Origin: Panacagrimonas sp046594215
Lineage (GTDB): Bacteria > Pseudomonadota > Gammaproteobacteria > Nevskiales > Nevskiaceae
NCBI GenBank assembly: GCA_046594215.1
Contig: JBKJPX010000014.1
Span: 62,001-126,000 of the forward strand
DNA: 64,000 nucleotides
Direction of reading: 5' to 3'
Shown: piece after piece, positions 17,669-25,007 of the stretch
How the letters are laid out: each line of letters opens with the position of its first letter
Numbering within the stretch: position 1 is the first letter of the stretch
Notes under the pieces: model-generated
What the model was told of the DNA's origin: nothing
What the model saw: the letters and a program-made list of their open reading frames with translations, nothing else
The model's database searches: none
Position numbers and translations under genes: made by a program

Positions 17669-19461
17669 GTTCGCGGCTCCACGTAGGCCAGGCCCGCGAC
17701 GCCCGCCATGGGCATTGGCGTGGGCAGAGAGATCGGCATGGCCAGTCGTTCGGGCGGCACTGCGGGCGGGCAATCCTTCGTGCAGGCGTCGGGCGCGATC
17801 TGCAGAAGGCGCAGCGCGCCCTGCAGCACGGCCGAGAACACGGGCGCCGCGACGACGCCGCCGTAGTAATCGCCGGCACCCGGTTCGTCGATCATCACCA
17901 GGCCGATCAGACGCGGATTCTCCGCGGGCACCATGCCGATGAAGACCGACTGGTGACGCTGGGCGTCGTAGCCGCCGGTGGCCGCGACCTTGCGCACCGT
18001 ACCGGTCTTTCCGGCGACCCGGTAACCGGGAATCGACGCGCGCACCGCGGTGCCGTCGCGCGTCGCGACGGCCTCGAGCATGCGACGCAGTTCGCTCGCG
18101 GTCTTCGCGCTCACCGCCCGCGTCGGCGGTTCCTGCGGCTCGTCCATCGTCAGTCGGAGGTGCGGCATCAGGCCTTCGTTTCCGAGCGCCGCGTAGGCAC
18201 GCACGAGGTGCAGCGCGTTCACCGAAAGGCCGTAGCCGTACGACGCGGTGGCCGTGGCGATCTGCCCCCATGTCGAAAACGGACGCAGCAGCGGCGCCGA
18301 CTCGCCCGGGAATCCCGATCCCACGCGATCGCCCAGGCCGAAGCGCTGGTAGCCCTGCCACACGTTCTCGGCCCCGATCTGCAGACCGATCTTGGCGGCG
18401 CCGACGTTGCTGGACTTTGCGAGGATCGTGGCGAGGTCGGCATCGCCCTGCGCGTGGATGTCGCGCACCGTCAGGCGCCCGACCTGCATCCAGCCGGCGC
18501 CGGTATCAATGTGGCTGTTCGGGCGCAGCGCGCCGATCTCCAGGGCCTGCGCGACCAGCAAGGGCTTGACCGTTGACCCCGGCTCGAAGGAGTCGACGAT
18601 GGCGCGGTTGCGCATCGCCCCTGGCTTGCGGTCCTCGACGTTGTTCGGGTTGTAGCCGGGCTGGCTGGCGACGGCGAGCAGTTCGCCCGTGCGCGCGTCG
18701 GCGACGACGACGAGCCCGCCCTTCGCGCGGTTCTGCTGCACCGAGTTCTTGAGCTCGCGATACGCGAGGTACTGCAGGCGCAGGTCCATCGACAGCGTCA
18801 GGTCAGAGCCCGGCTGGGCCGGCACGGCCTCGTCTGTGTCCTCGACGATGTGCCCGCGCGCATCGCGGATCACGCGGCGCGAGCCGGAGATGCCGCGCAG
18901 TGTCTCGTCGTGCTGCATCTCCATGCCTTCCTGGCCATGGCCGTCGACGTCGGTGAAGCCCACGATCTGGCCCGCGACCTCGCCCGCGGGGTAGTAGCGC
19001 CGATACTCGCGGGTGGAGAACACGCCGGGCGCCTTGATGGCGAGCACGCGGCGCGCCTCGTCGGGCGGCAGGCCGCGTTCGATATAGACGAACTGGCGCG
19101 TGGCGCGCTCGTCGAGGAACTGCGTGAGCTCGCGCGGCGTCTGCTTGAGCACCTTGGCCAGCGCCGCGACGTGATCGGGCGAGGCCATCAACGCGGATGG
19201 AACGCACCAGATCGAGTCGACGGGCGCGGACAGCGCAAGCGGTTCGCCGCGGCGATCGCGGATCGCCGCGCGATGACCCGGCAGCGCGACGACGCGGATC
19301 TGTCGCCTGTCGCCCTGCTTCGTCAGGTATTCGCGTTCCACGACCTGCAGCTGGAAGGCGCGGCCGCTGACCAGCACGGCCCCCACGACGAGCACGCCCA
19401 GCACCGCAAGGCGGCGCCAGCGTTCGACGGGCTTGAGCTTGTAGCTGGTGTCGGCGCTCAT
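17665..19461 (-). CDS. ftsI: Septal peptidoglycan transpeptidase FtsI (PBP3)
   Basis: 598 residues. Class B penicillin-binding protein that crosslinks septal peptidoglycan with FtsW. One membrane anchor (about residues 18-36), pedestal domain, then the transpeptidase: STVK with Ser296 nucleophile, SSN at 350-352, KTGT at 485-488. The C-terminus carries an extra proline-rich tail after the catalytic domain (roughly the last 35 residues). ATG 19461 overlaps the ftsL stop. Confidence 0.97.
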   Translation of the reverse strand: MSADTSYKLKPVERWRRLAVLGVLVVGAVLVSGRAFQLQVVEREYLTKQGDRRQIRVVALPGHRAAIRDRRGEPLALSAPVDSIWCVPSALMASPDHVAALAKVLKQTPRELTQFLDERATRQFVYIERGLPPDEARRVLAIKAPGVFSTREYRRYYPAGEVAGQIVGFTDVDGHGQEGMEMQHDETLRGISGSRRVIRDARGHIVEDTDEAVPAQPGSDLTLSMDLRLQYLAYRELKNSVQQNRAKGGLVVVADARTGELLAVASQPGYNPNNVEDRKPGAMRNRAIVDSFEPGSTVKPLLVAQALEIGALRPNSHIDTGAGWMQVGRLTVRDIHAQGDADLATILAKSSNVGAAKIGLQIGAENVWQGYQRFGLGDRVGSGFPGESAPLLRPFSTWGQIATATASYGYGLSVNALHLVRAYAALGNEGLMPHLRLTMDEPQEPPTRAVSAKTASELRRMLEAVATRDGTAVRASIPGYRVAGKTGTVRKVAATGGYDAQRHQSVFIGMVPAENPRLIGLVMIDEPGAGDYYGGVVAAPVFSAVLQGALRLLQIAPDACTKDCPPAVPPERLAMPISLPTPMPMAGVAGLAYVEPRT

Positions 19462-19793
19462 GGCACGCGCCCACCCGCGGGAGACTGGTCGACGATCACG
19501 TAGTCGCGCGGCTCGGCCATGCCCAGCTGCTCGCGCGCGGCGTTCTCGATGCGCGCGTGGTGCGACAGCGCGGCTTCCTCGAGCTGCAGCTGCGACCACT
19601 CCATCTGCATGCGCTCGCGCTCGAGGCGCGCCCGCTCGATCTCGAAAGTCAGCGTGCGGTTGTCGTGTTTGACGCGAATGGCGTAGAGCGCCGAGCCCAT
19701 CACGAGCAGCGACAGCAGCAGCGGCCCCATGAGGCCGGAGCTGGGGCGCGACTCGAGCGCTGCGAGGCGGATGCGTTGCCAGAGACGCTTCAT
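19458..19793 (-). CDS. ftsL: Cell division protein FtsL
   Basis: 111 residues. One transmembrane helix (about residues 21-40) and a periplasmic coiled coil (FEIERARLERERMQMEWSQL region) that pairs with FtsB. The sequence after the helix, YAIRVKHDNRTL, is FtsL-like. An upstream in-frame ATG at 19850 would lie inside rsmH; ATG 19793 is preferred because it overlaps the rsmH stop (ATGA) and gives the normal length. Confidence 0.9.
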   Translation of the reverse strand: MKRLWQRIRLAALESRPSSGLMGPLLLSLLVMGSALYAIRVKHDNRTLTFEIERARLERERMQMEWSQLQLEEAALSHHARIENAAREQLGMAEPRDYVIVDQSPAGGRVP

Positions 19794-20734
19794 GCGAGTC
19801 GCTCCGCCACGCGCAGCACCGCGCTTCGGGCGCGCGGGTTGGCTTCGCACTCGTCGTCGGTCGGGAATTCACGCGAGACCGCGCGGAAGTGCGACGTCGC
19901 GGATTCGCTGGCCGGCATCGGCGACGGGTCGTAGCGATGCTGCTTGGCCGGGCCGCGCTTCGCCGCACCGGATTCGCGGATGAAGCGCTTGACCATGCGG
20001 TCTTCCAGCGAGTGGAAGCTGATCACCGCGAGTCGCCCGGCCGGCGCGAGCAGCTGCACGCTGGCCTCGAGGGCGGCGCGCAGCGCGTCTAGCTCGCCGT
20101 TGATGAAGATACGGATGGCCTGGAAGCTGCGAGTGGCTGGATGGATCTTCTGGCGCGGGCCGGGGACTGCGCGCGCGATCAGCTCGGCGAGCTGGGCGGT
20201 GCGCAGGATCGGCGTCTCCACGCGCGCCTCGACGATGCGGCGGGCGATGCGTCGGCTCGCGCGCTCTTCGCCGTAATTCCACAGCACGTCGGCGATCTCG
20301 TCGGCCTTCGCACGCGCGATCCACTGCGCGGCCGATTCGCCGGCGTCCGGATCCATGCGCATGTCGAGCGGACCGTCGTTGGCAAAGGAAAATCCGCGTT
20401 CGGCGTCGTCGAATTGCGGAGACGACACGCCGAGATCGAGCAGCAGGCCGTCAACTTTTCCCTGCATGTCGAGTTCGTCACCGAGTGCTCCGATCTCGGA
20501 GAAATTGCGGCGATGGATGCGAAAATTCGATCGTGTACCGAACCGCGCCCAGGCCACCCCGGTCGCGAGCGGATCGCGGTCGAGTGCGTGCAGGAAGCCG
20601 GTTTCACCGATCGCGTCGAGGATCGCACCGCTATGCCCGCCGCGACCGAAAGTGCCGTCCAGGTAGACCCCGCCGGATCGCAGGGCGAGTCCGGCGAGTG
20701 CTTCCGTGAGCATCACCGGACGATGTTCGAACAT
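19790..20734 (-). CDS. rsmH: 16S rRNA (cytosine1402-N4)-methyltransferase RsmH
   Basis: 314 residues with this start. Methylates C1402 in the decoding centre using S-adenosylmethionine. Motifs: HRPVMLTEAL, YLDGTFGRGGHSGAIL (SAM loop), LLLDLGVSSPQFDDAERGFSF, and VISFHSLEDRMVKRFIRE. ATG 20734 matches the family N-terminus; an alternative ATG at 20791, 10 bases past the mraZ stop, would add 19 residues. Neither has a strong ribosome site, so the exact start is open. Confidence 0.95.
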   Translation of the reverse strand: MFEHRPVMLTEALAGLALRSGGVYLDGTFGRGGHSGAILDAIGETGFLHALDRDPLATGVAWARFGTRSNFRIHRRNFSEIGALGDELDMQGKVDGLLLDLGVSSPQFDDAERGFSFANDGPLDMRMDPDAGESAAQWIARAKADEIADVLWNYGEERASRRIARRIVEARVETPILRTAQLAELIARAVPGPRQKIHPATRSFQAIRIFINGELDALRAALEASVQLLAPAGRLAVISFHSLEDRMVKRFIRESGAAKRGPAKQHRYDPSPMPASESATSHFRAVSREFPTDDECEANPRARSAVLRVAERLA

Positions 20735-20800
20735 CGTTCTAGTCGATCCGCGCCGGTGCGCAGTCGGGTCGGCGGCGGAGGGGGCGAGCATGTTCGCCGG

Positions 20801-21244
20801 TCACCGTTTCAAAGTCCGGAACGCCTGCGCGATGCCGGGCAGGATGCTGCCCTCGCCCTCGCCAAAGCGCTCGTTCCAGACCTCCTCCGGCCACAGGTCG
20901 AATCGACGGATCTGACCCATGAGCACGCCGGAGCCGTTGAATTTCGCGTAGCGGCGCAACAGCGGCGGCAGCAGCACGCGACCCTGCTTGTCGATCTCGG
21001 TTTCGCAGGCCAGGCCCACGAACACGCTCTTGACCAGCTCGGCCTGTTCCCGGTCTCCCATGGCCTCGATCTCGTCAGCCACGCGCCGGAATTGATCGGC
21101 CGGATAGATCTCGAGACAGGGGTTGGGGCCTCGGGTAATCACCAACTGCGAGTTGCAGGACTCAGCCAATTCCTGGCGATAGCGCGCCGGGATCGCCAGG
21201 CGACCCTTCTCGTCGATGGTCAGTTGATGTGACCCAGTAAACAC
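20801..21244 (-). CDS. mraZ: Transcriptional regulator MraZ
   Basis: 147 residues made of two SpoVT-AbrB-type repeats (each with the DEKGRLAIPARYR / DKQGRVLLPPLLRRY pattern). MraZ binds repeats before its own gene and represses the dcw cluster in the species studied. The start is taken as GTG 21244 (VFTGSHQLTIDEKG), with AGGGG 6 bases upstream; an in-frame ATG at 21277 would sit in the operator region and adds unmatched residues. Confidence 0.95.
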   Translation of the reverse strand: MFTGSHQLTIDEKGRLAIPARYRQELAESCNSQLVITRGPNPCLEIYPADQFRRVADEIEAMGDREQAELVKSVFVGLACETEIDKQGRVLLPPLLRRYAKFNGSGVLMGQIRRFDLWPEEVWNERFGEGEGSILPGIAQAFRTLKR

Positions 21245-21270
21245 GCGCGACCCCTGATGGCATGGACGAC

Positions 21271-21300
21271 TCCCCACAATCGCCCACTTCTTACCCCTTC
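21271..21300 (-). promoter_or_regulatory. MraZ-box-like direct repeats
   Basis: On the minus strand, between promoter and start codon, the bases AAGGGGTAAGAAGTGGG and then CGATTGTGGGG form G-rich repeats at a 10-base period: two clear TGGG units (ending near 21284 and 21274) and a degenerate GGGG unit before them. MraZ boxes described in E. coli are TGGG-type repeats with about this period, so autoregulation is likely. Confidence 0.6.
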
Positions 21301-21305
21301 AAGGC

Positions 21306-21334
21306 ACTATAAACCACAGTTTCCACCCTCACAA
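21306..21334 (-). promoter_or_regulatory. Promoter of mraZ and the dcw cluster
   Basis: Minus strand: -35 TTGTGA (21329-21334), 17-base spacer, -10 TATAGT (21306-21311). Transcription would begin near 21299, directly at the MraZ-box-like repeats. Confidence 0.7.
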
Positions 21335-21528
21335 GCATTTTTCGGCAAAAAATCGCGCGGGAACAAACGCTTAGCTCCGAAGGAGTTTCGAATTTCTTAA
21401 AGTGATAAAAAACATGAGGATGGCGCACTTACTTGAAGTAAGCGGCAAAGGCGTCGTCACGCTGTGGTGACGGCCGGGCAAAGGCCCGAAGGGCGCCAGA
21501 TGACAGACGAACGGGACAGAAGAAGAAA

Positions 21529-21983
21529 AAAGGAGTCGGCCTGTAAGCCGGGTTCTGTCGAGAACAATCATTCCTCTAGGCCCCGCGTCACCACGGGGCT
21601 CCAGCAACCTACCCGGAAGGCACGTGGGCCACGTGTCTCGCCTTTCGACGATCCTTCCCTATTTGGTCTTGCTCCGGACGGGGTTTTCCGTGCCGTCCCT
21701 GTTGCCAGCGACGCGGTGCGCTCTTACCGCACCTTTTCACCCTTACCTGATCCTGGTTCCAGATACCCCACGAAGTGAAAAAGCTACTTCGCGAGGAGCC
21801 CATCCCCAGGCCATCGGCGGTTCGTTCTCTGTGGCACTTTCCGTAGCCTCACGGCTCCCAGGCGTTACCTGGCGTCCTGCCCTATGGAGCCCGGACTTTC
21901 CTCCCCCACCTACCCATCCCGCGAAGTGAGCAACTACTTCGTGGGGTTGCGGGCGCGGTGGCAGCGATCGTTCGGCCGACTCC
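21529..21983 (-). ncRNA. rnpB: RNase P RNA, class A
   Basis: Catalytic RNA that matures tRNA 5' ends. Ends are set by the P1 helix: 5' GGAGTCGGCC (21983 down to 21974) pairs with 3' GGCCGACTCC (21541 down to 21532). Conserved blocks on the minus strand are GAGGAAAGTCCGGGCTCC, ACAGAGAACGAACCGCCGATGG, GGTAAGAGCGCACCG and the 3' CAGAACCCGGCTTACAGGCC. It lies between mraZ and rsmI as in Pseudomonas. The T-rich TTTTTTCTTCTTC directly after P1 probably serves as the terminator. P3 and P12 carry nearly the same hairpin (see findings). Confidence 0.97.
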
Positions 21984-21990
21984 AGCTCCG

Positions 21991-21996
21991 ATTCTA
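21991..21996 (-). promoter_or_regulatory. -10 box of rnpB, inside the rsmI stop codon
   Basis: Minus strand TAGAAT ends 7 bases before the predicted RNA 5' end. Its first three bases are the TAG stop codon of rsmI. The -35 region is poor. Confidence 0.5.
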
Positions 21997-22878
21997 CGCG
22001 CTCGGGGCCTCGCGATCGCCGGAAATCTTCAGCGCCAGTTCGTAGAGCTCGTTCTTGCGAAGCCCCGTAAGCGACGCGGCGACCTTCGCGGCGCGTGCCG
22101 CGGGCAACTCGCCGAGCAAGATTTTCAGCACTTTTTCGGCTTCGAGCAGGGAAGCATCGACATTGGCGGCGGCTTCGATCACGAGCACGAACTCGCCGCG
22201 CTCACGATTCGCGTCGGCGGCGATCCACGCGGGCAGCGCGCGCGCCTCGCACAGCACGCTCTGCTCGAAGCGCTTGCTGATCTCGCGCGCCAGGAACACG
22301 CGCCGCGCGCCCAGGAGTTCGGCAAGATCTTTCGCGCAATCCGCGATGCGATGGCTCGCCTCGTAGACGATCACGCTGCGCGGCTCGCGCGCGAGCTGCT
22401 GGATGCGTTCGCGTCGCGTGCCCGATTTCTGCGGAAGGAAGCCGGCGAACAGGAAGCTGTCGCTGGGCAGGCCCGCGATCGAAAGCGCCGCAATGGCGGC
22501 ACAGGCGCCTGGAACGGCGATGACCTCGCATCCGGCCGCGCGCGCCGCGCGCACGAGCGAAAAGCCCGGATCGGAAATCAGCGGCGTGCCCGCGTCCGAC
22601 ACCAGCGCAACGGATTCGCCACGCTGCAGGCTCTCCACGATCGAGGCAGCGATACGCTCCTCGTTGTGATCGTGCAGCGCCAGCATCGGCGTGCGCACGC
22701 CGAAGTGCGTGAGCAGGGTCGCGGTGTTGCGCGTGTCTTCAGCCGCGATGCGCGTGACCTGCGTGAGCACCCGCAGCGCGCGCGGCGCAAGGTCGCCGAG
22801 ATTGCCGATCGGCGTCGCGACGACGTACAGGCAGCCGGGGCGCACTTCGTGGGCGTCGGGGGACGGCGAGTCGGTCAA
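21994..22878 (-). CDS. rsmI: 16S rRNA (cytidine1402-2'-O)-methyltransferase RsmI
   Basis: 294 residues with this start. Methylates the ribose of C1402, the same nucleotide modified by RsmH. Motifs: LYVVATPIGNLGDL, AAEDTRNTATLL, LVSDAGTPLISDPG and VPGACAAIAALSIAGLPSD, all RsmI/YraL-typical. No ATG lies in a sensible place; TTG 22878 gives an N-terminal length like E. coli RsmI, while GTG 22845 is a shorter option. The ORF extends further upstream into the divergent lpoA gene, which is not plausible. Stop TAG is shared with the rnpB -10 box. Confidence 0.93.
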   Translation of the reverse strand: MTDSPSPDAHEVRPGCLYVVATPIGNLGDLAPRALRVLTQVTRIAAEDTRNTATLLTHFGVRTPMLALHDHNEERIAASIVESLQRGESVALVSDAGTPLISDPGFSLVRAARAAGCEVIAVPGACAAIAALSIAGLPSDSFLFAGFLPQKSGTRRERIQQLAREPRSVIVYEASHRIADCAKDLAELLGARRVFLAREISKRFEQSVLCEARALPAWIAADANRERGEFVLVIEAAANVDASLLEAEKVLKILLGELPAARAAKVAASLTGLRKNELYELALKISGDREAPSA

Positions 22879-22927
22879 GGGGATTTTCGCGAAGGCAGCC
22901 GGATGCTGCGTGCCATACTTTATCGCG

Positions 22928-24661
22928 ATGAAACTGCCTCGCCTCGCCGCCGCTCTGCTCCTGTCCTGCGCATCGCTGGCCTGGAGCGCACCGCCGTACC
23001 AGGGACCACCCGCTGCCGGCCTCATCGGCGAGGCCGAAGCCGCCATCGCGGCGGGCGATGATCAGGCTGCCGAAGGCTTGCTGTCGCGCATTTCTTCAGG
23101 CGGGCTGGATGCGATGCAGGTCGCGCGCCTGCAGCTCGTGCGCGCCGAGATCGGCATGCGGCGTCGCCAGCCCGGCACGGTGTTGCGCTCCCTGCCCCCG
23201 ATCAGCGCGCAGGTTTCGATGCTCGCGCCGCGAATGGAACAGCTGCGTGGCGCCGCCTACTTCCTGTCCGGCGACGTGGTGTCGGCCGTGCGCACCCTGG
23301 TGGCGCGTGAACGCTTTCTGAGTTCGGCCGGCGCCATCGCGGACAATCGCGAGCAGATCTGGAACGGGCTGGTTTCCACGCCGTTTCCCGCGAGCGCACT
23401 CGCTGGCGTGGCGGCCGAAGAACCGATGGTGCGCGGATGGCTGGATCTCGCGCGCGTGCTGCAGCAGGGCCCGTCGTCGGCCGCACTCGCCGGGTGGTCG
23501 CAACGCAACCCGGGGCATCCGGGCACGGCGAAAGCCGCGCTGGTGAAGGCGAGCGATCCGTCCCCAATCGCTACGGGCGCAGTGGCCGCGACCGCGCCCG
23601 CCGTGGGGCCTGCATCCCTTTCAGGTGGCTACGCCTTGCTCCTCCCCGTGAGCGGCAGCCTCGCCTCGGCCGGTCGCGCGGTACGCGACGGGTTCATTGC
23701 CGCGTGGTTCGCCTCGCCCGAGCCGCGCCTGCCGCTGCGCGTCTACGACACCGGCAACGAGGCCACGCAGGCACTCGCGGCCTACCAGAACGCCATGGGC
23801 GATGGCGCGGGCATCGTGGTCGGTCCGCTGACCAAGGAAGGCGTCACCGCGATCGCGGGGCAAGCGGGCAACCATTCGTGGCTGACGCTCAACTATCTCG
23901 ACGGTCCGATCGGGGGCGCGCTGCAGTTTGGCCTTGCACCCGAGGACGAGGCGCGTGCGGTCGCCACCGACGCCGTGGCCGCTGGTCGCCTGACTGCGCT
24001 CGCGCTGATCCCGACCACGCCCTGGGGCGAGCGGGCGCTGGCTGCATTCAGAACGAGCTTCGAACAGCAGGGCGGCACGCTGCTGCAGACCGCGCGGTTC
24101 AGCAACGGCACGCGCGACTTCGGCCGTCCGCTGCGCGAGCTGCTCAAGCTCGACAACAGCGCGCAGCGACACACCGCGCTCGGTCGCGCGCTGGGAGAGA
24201 ACAGCGAGTTCGAACCACGCCCGCGCGACGACGCCGCGCTGCTGTTTGCGCCGCTGCGCGCCATCGAGGCCCGACTGCTGGTCCCGCAGCTCGACTTCTT
24301 CCGCGCGCGCGACCTGCCCGCCTACACAGTCTCGGCCGCACACACGGGGCTGGTCGATCGGCAGATCGACGGACTGCGCCTCTGCGACATGCCATGGGTG
24401 CTGGACGACAGCGGCGTGTGGGCCTCCGAGCGCGAGCGCCTGCGCGACATGTTCCCCGAGGCGCTGCACGACCAGCCGCGCCTGTTCGCGCTGGGCACCG
24501 ACGCGTTCCGCATCGTGCGCGCGCCTCGCGACGCGTTCGCCGGCGGCCGCGAAATGGATGCCGCGACAGGTCGACTGGTGCTGGGGCCCGACAATCGCAT
24601 CACGCGCAACCTCGCCTGTCGTCCGATCGTGGACGGGCGACCTTCGTCCGGGAGCTCGTGA
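22928..24661 (+). CDS. lpoA: LpoA/LppC-type penicillin-binding protein activator
   Basis: 577 residues, shorter than E. coli LpoA. In E. coli LpoA is an outer-membrane lipoprotein that stimulates PBP1A. The N-terminus MKLPRLAAALLLSCASLAWS is a signal peptide; Cys14 (LLSC) could be a weak lipobox, or cleavage may follow SLAWSA. An alpha-helical TPR-like part (about 25-215) precedes a periplasmic-binding-protein fold (from about residue 230: YALLLPVSGSLASAGRAVRDGF). Assignment rests on this layout and on the rsmI-lpoA-yraN gene order. Divergent from rsmI with a 49-base gap; overlaps yraN by GTGA. Confidence 0.82.
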   Translation: MKLPRLAAALLLSCASLAWSAPPYQGPPAAGLIGEAEAAIAAGDDQAAEGLLSRISSGGLDAMQVARLQLVRAEIGMRRRQPGTVLRSLPPISAQVSMLAPRMEQLRGAAYFLSGDVVSAVRTLVARERFLSSAGAIADNREQIWNGLVSTPFPASALAGVAAEEPMVRGWLDLARVLQQGPSSAALAGWSQRNPGHPGTAKAALVKASDPSPIATGAVAATAPAVGPASLSGGYALLLPVSGSLASAGRAVRDGFIAAWFASPEPRLPLRVYDTGNEATQALAAYQNAMGDGAGIVVGPLTKEGVTAIAGQAGNHSWLTLNYLDGPIGGALQFGLAPEDEARAVATDAVAAGRLTALALIPTTPWGERALAAFRTSFEQQGGTLLQTARFSNGTRDFGRPLRELLKLDNSAQRHTALGRALGENSEFEPRPRDDAALLFAPLRAIEARLLVPQLDFFRARDLPAYTVSAAHTGLVDRQIDGLRLCDMPWVLDDSGVWASERERLRDMFPEALHDQPRLFALGTDAFRIVRAPRDAFAGGREMDAATGRLVLGPDNRITRNLACRPIVDGRPSSGSS

Positions 24662-25002
24662 ACGGCGCCCACGCAGAGGACCTCGCCCTGCGCTTCCTCG
24701 AGGCGCGGGGCCTCGAGCTGATCGACCGCAACGTGCGTGCACGTGGTGGCGAACTGGACCTGGTCATGCGCGACGCCGAGACGCTGGTGATCGTCGAGGT
24801 GCGCAAGCGCTCGCACACAGGCTTTGGAAGCGCGGCGGAATCGGTGGATGCGCGCAAGCAGGCGAAAATTGTGACCGCGGCGCGCGCCCTGCTCGCGCAG
24901 CGTCCCGACCTCGCGAAGCTGCCGGCCCGGTTCGATGTCGTCGCGCTGGATGGCGCGGACCGCGTCGAGTGGATCCGGGCCGCGTTCGACGCTTCGGACT
25001 AG
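24658..25002 (+). CDS. yraN: YraN family (UPF0102) endonuclease-fold protein
   Basis: 114 residues starting at GTG, which overlaps the lpoA-like stop. Restriction-endonuclease-like fold signature: AEDLALRFLEARGLELIDRN, then GGELDLVMRD and LVIVEVRKRSH (the E-D-ExK pattern), and a C-terminal Arg-rich helix region. Cellular role of the family is not established. In E. coli and Pseudomonas it likewise follows lpoA; the diaA and yraP genes that normally come next are absent here. Confidence 0.88.
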   Translation: MNGAHAEDLALRFLEARGLELIDRNVRARGGELDLVMRDAETLVIVEVRKRSHTGFGSAAESVDARKQAKIVTAARALLAQRPDLAKLPARFDVVALDGADRVEWIRAAFDASD

Positions 25003-25007
25003 CAGAC

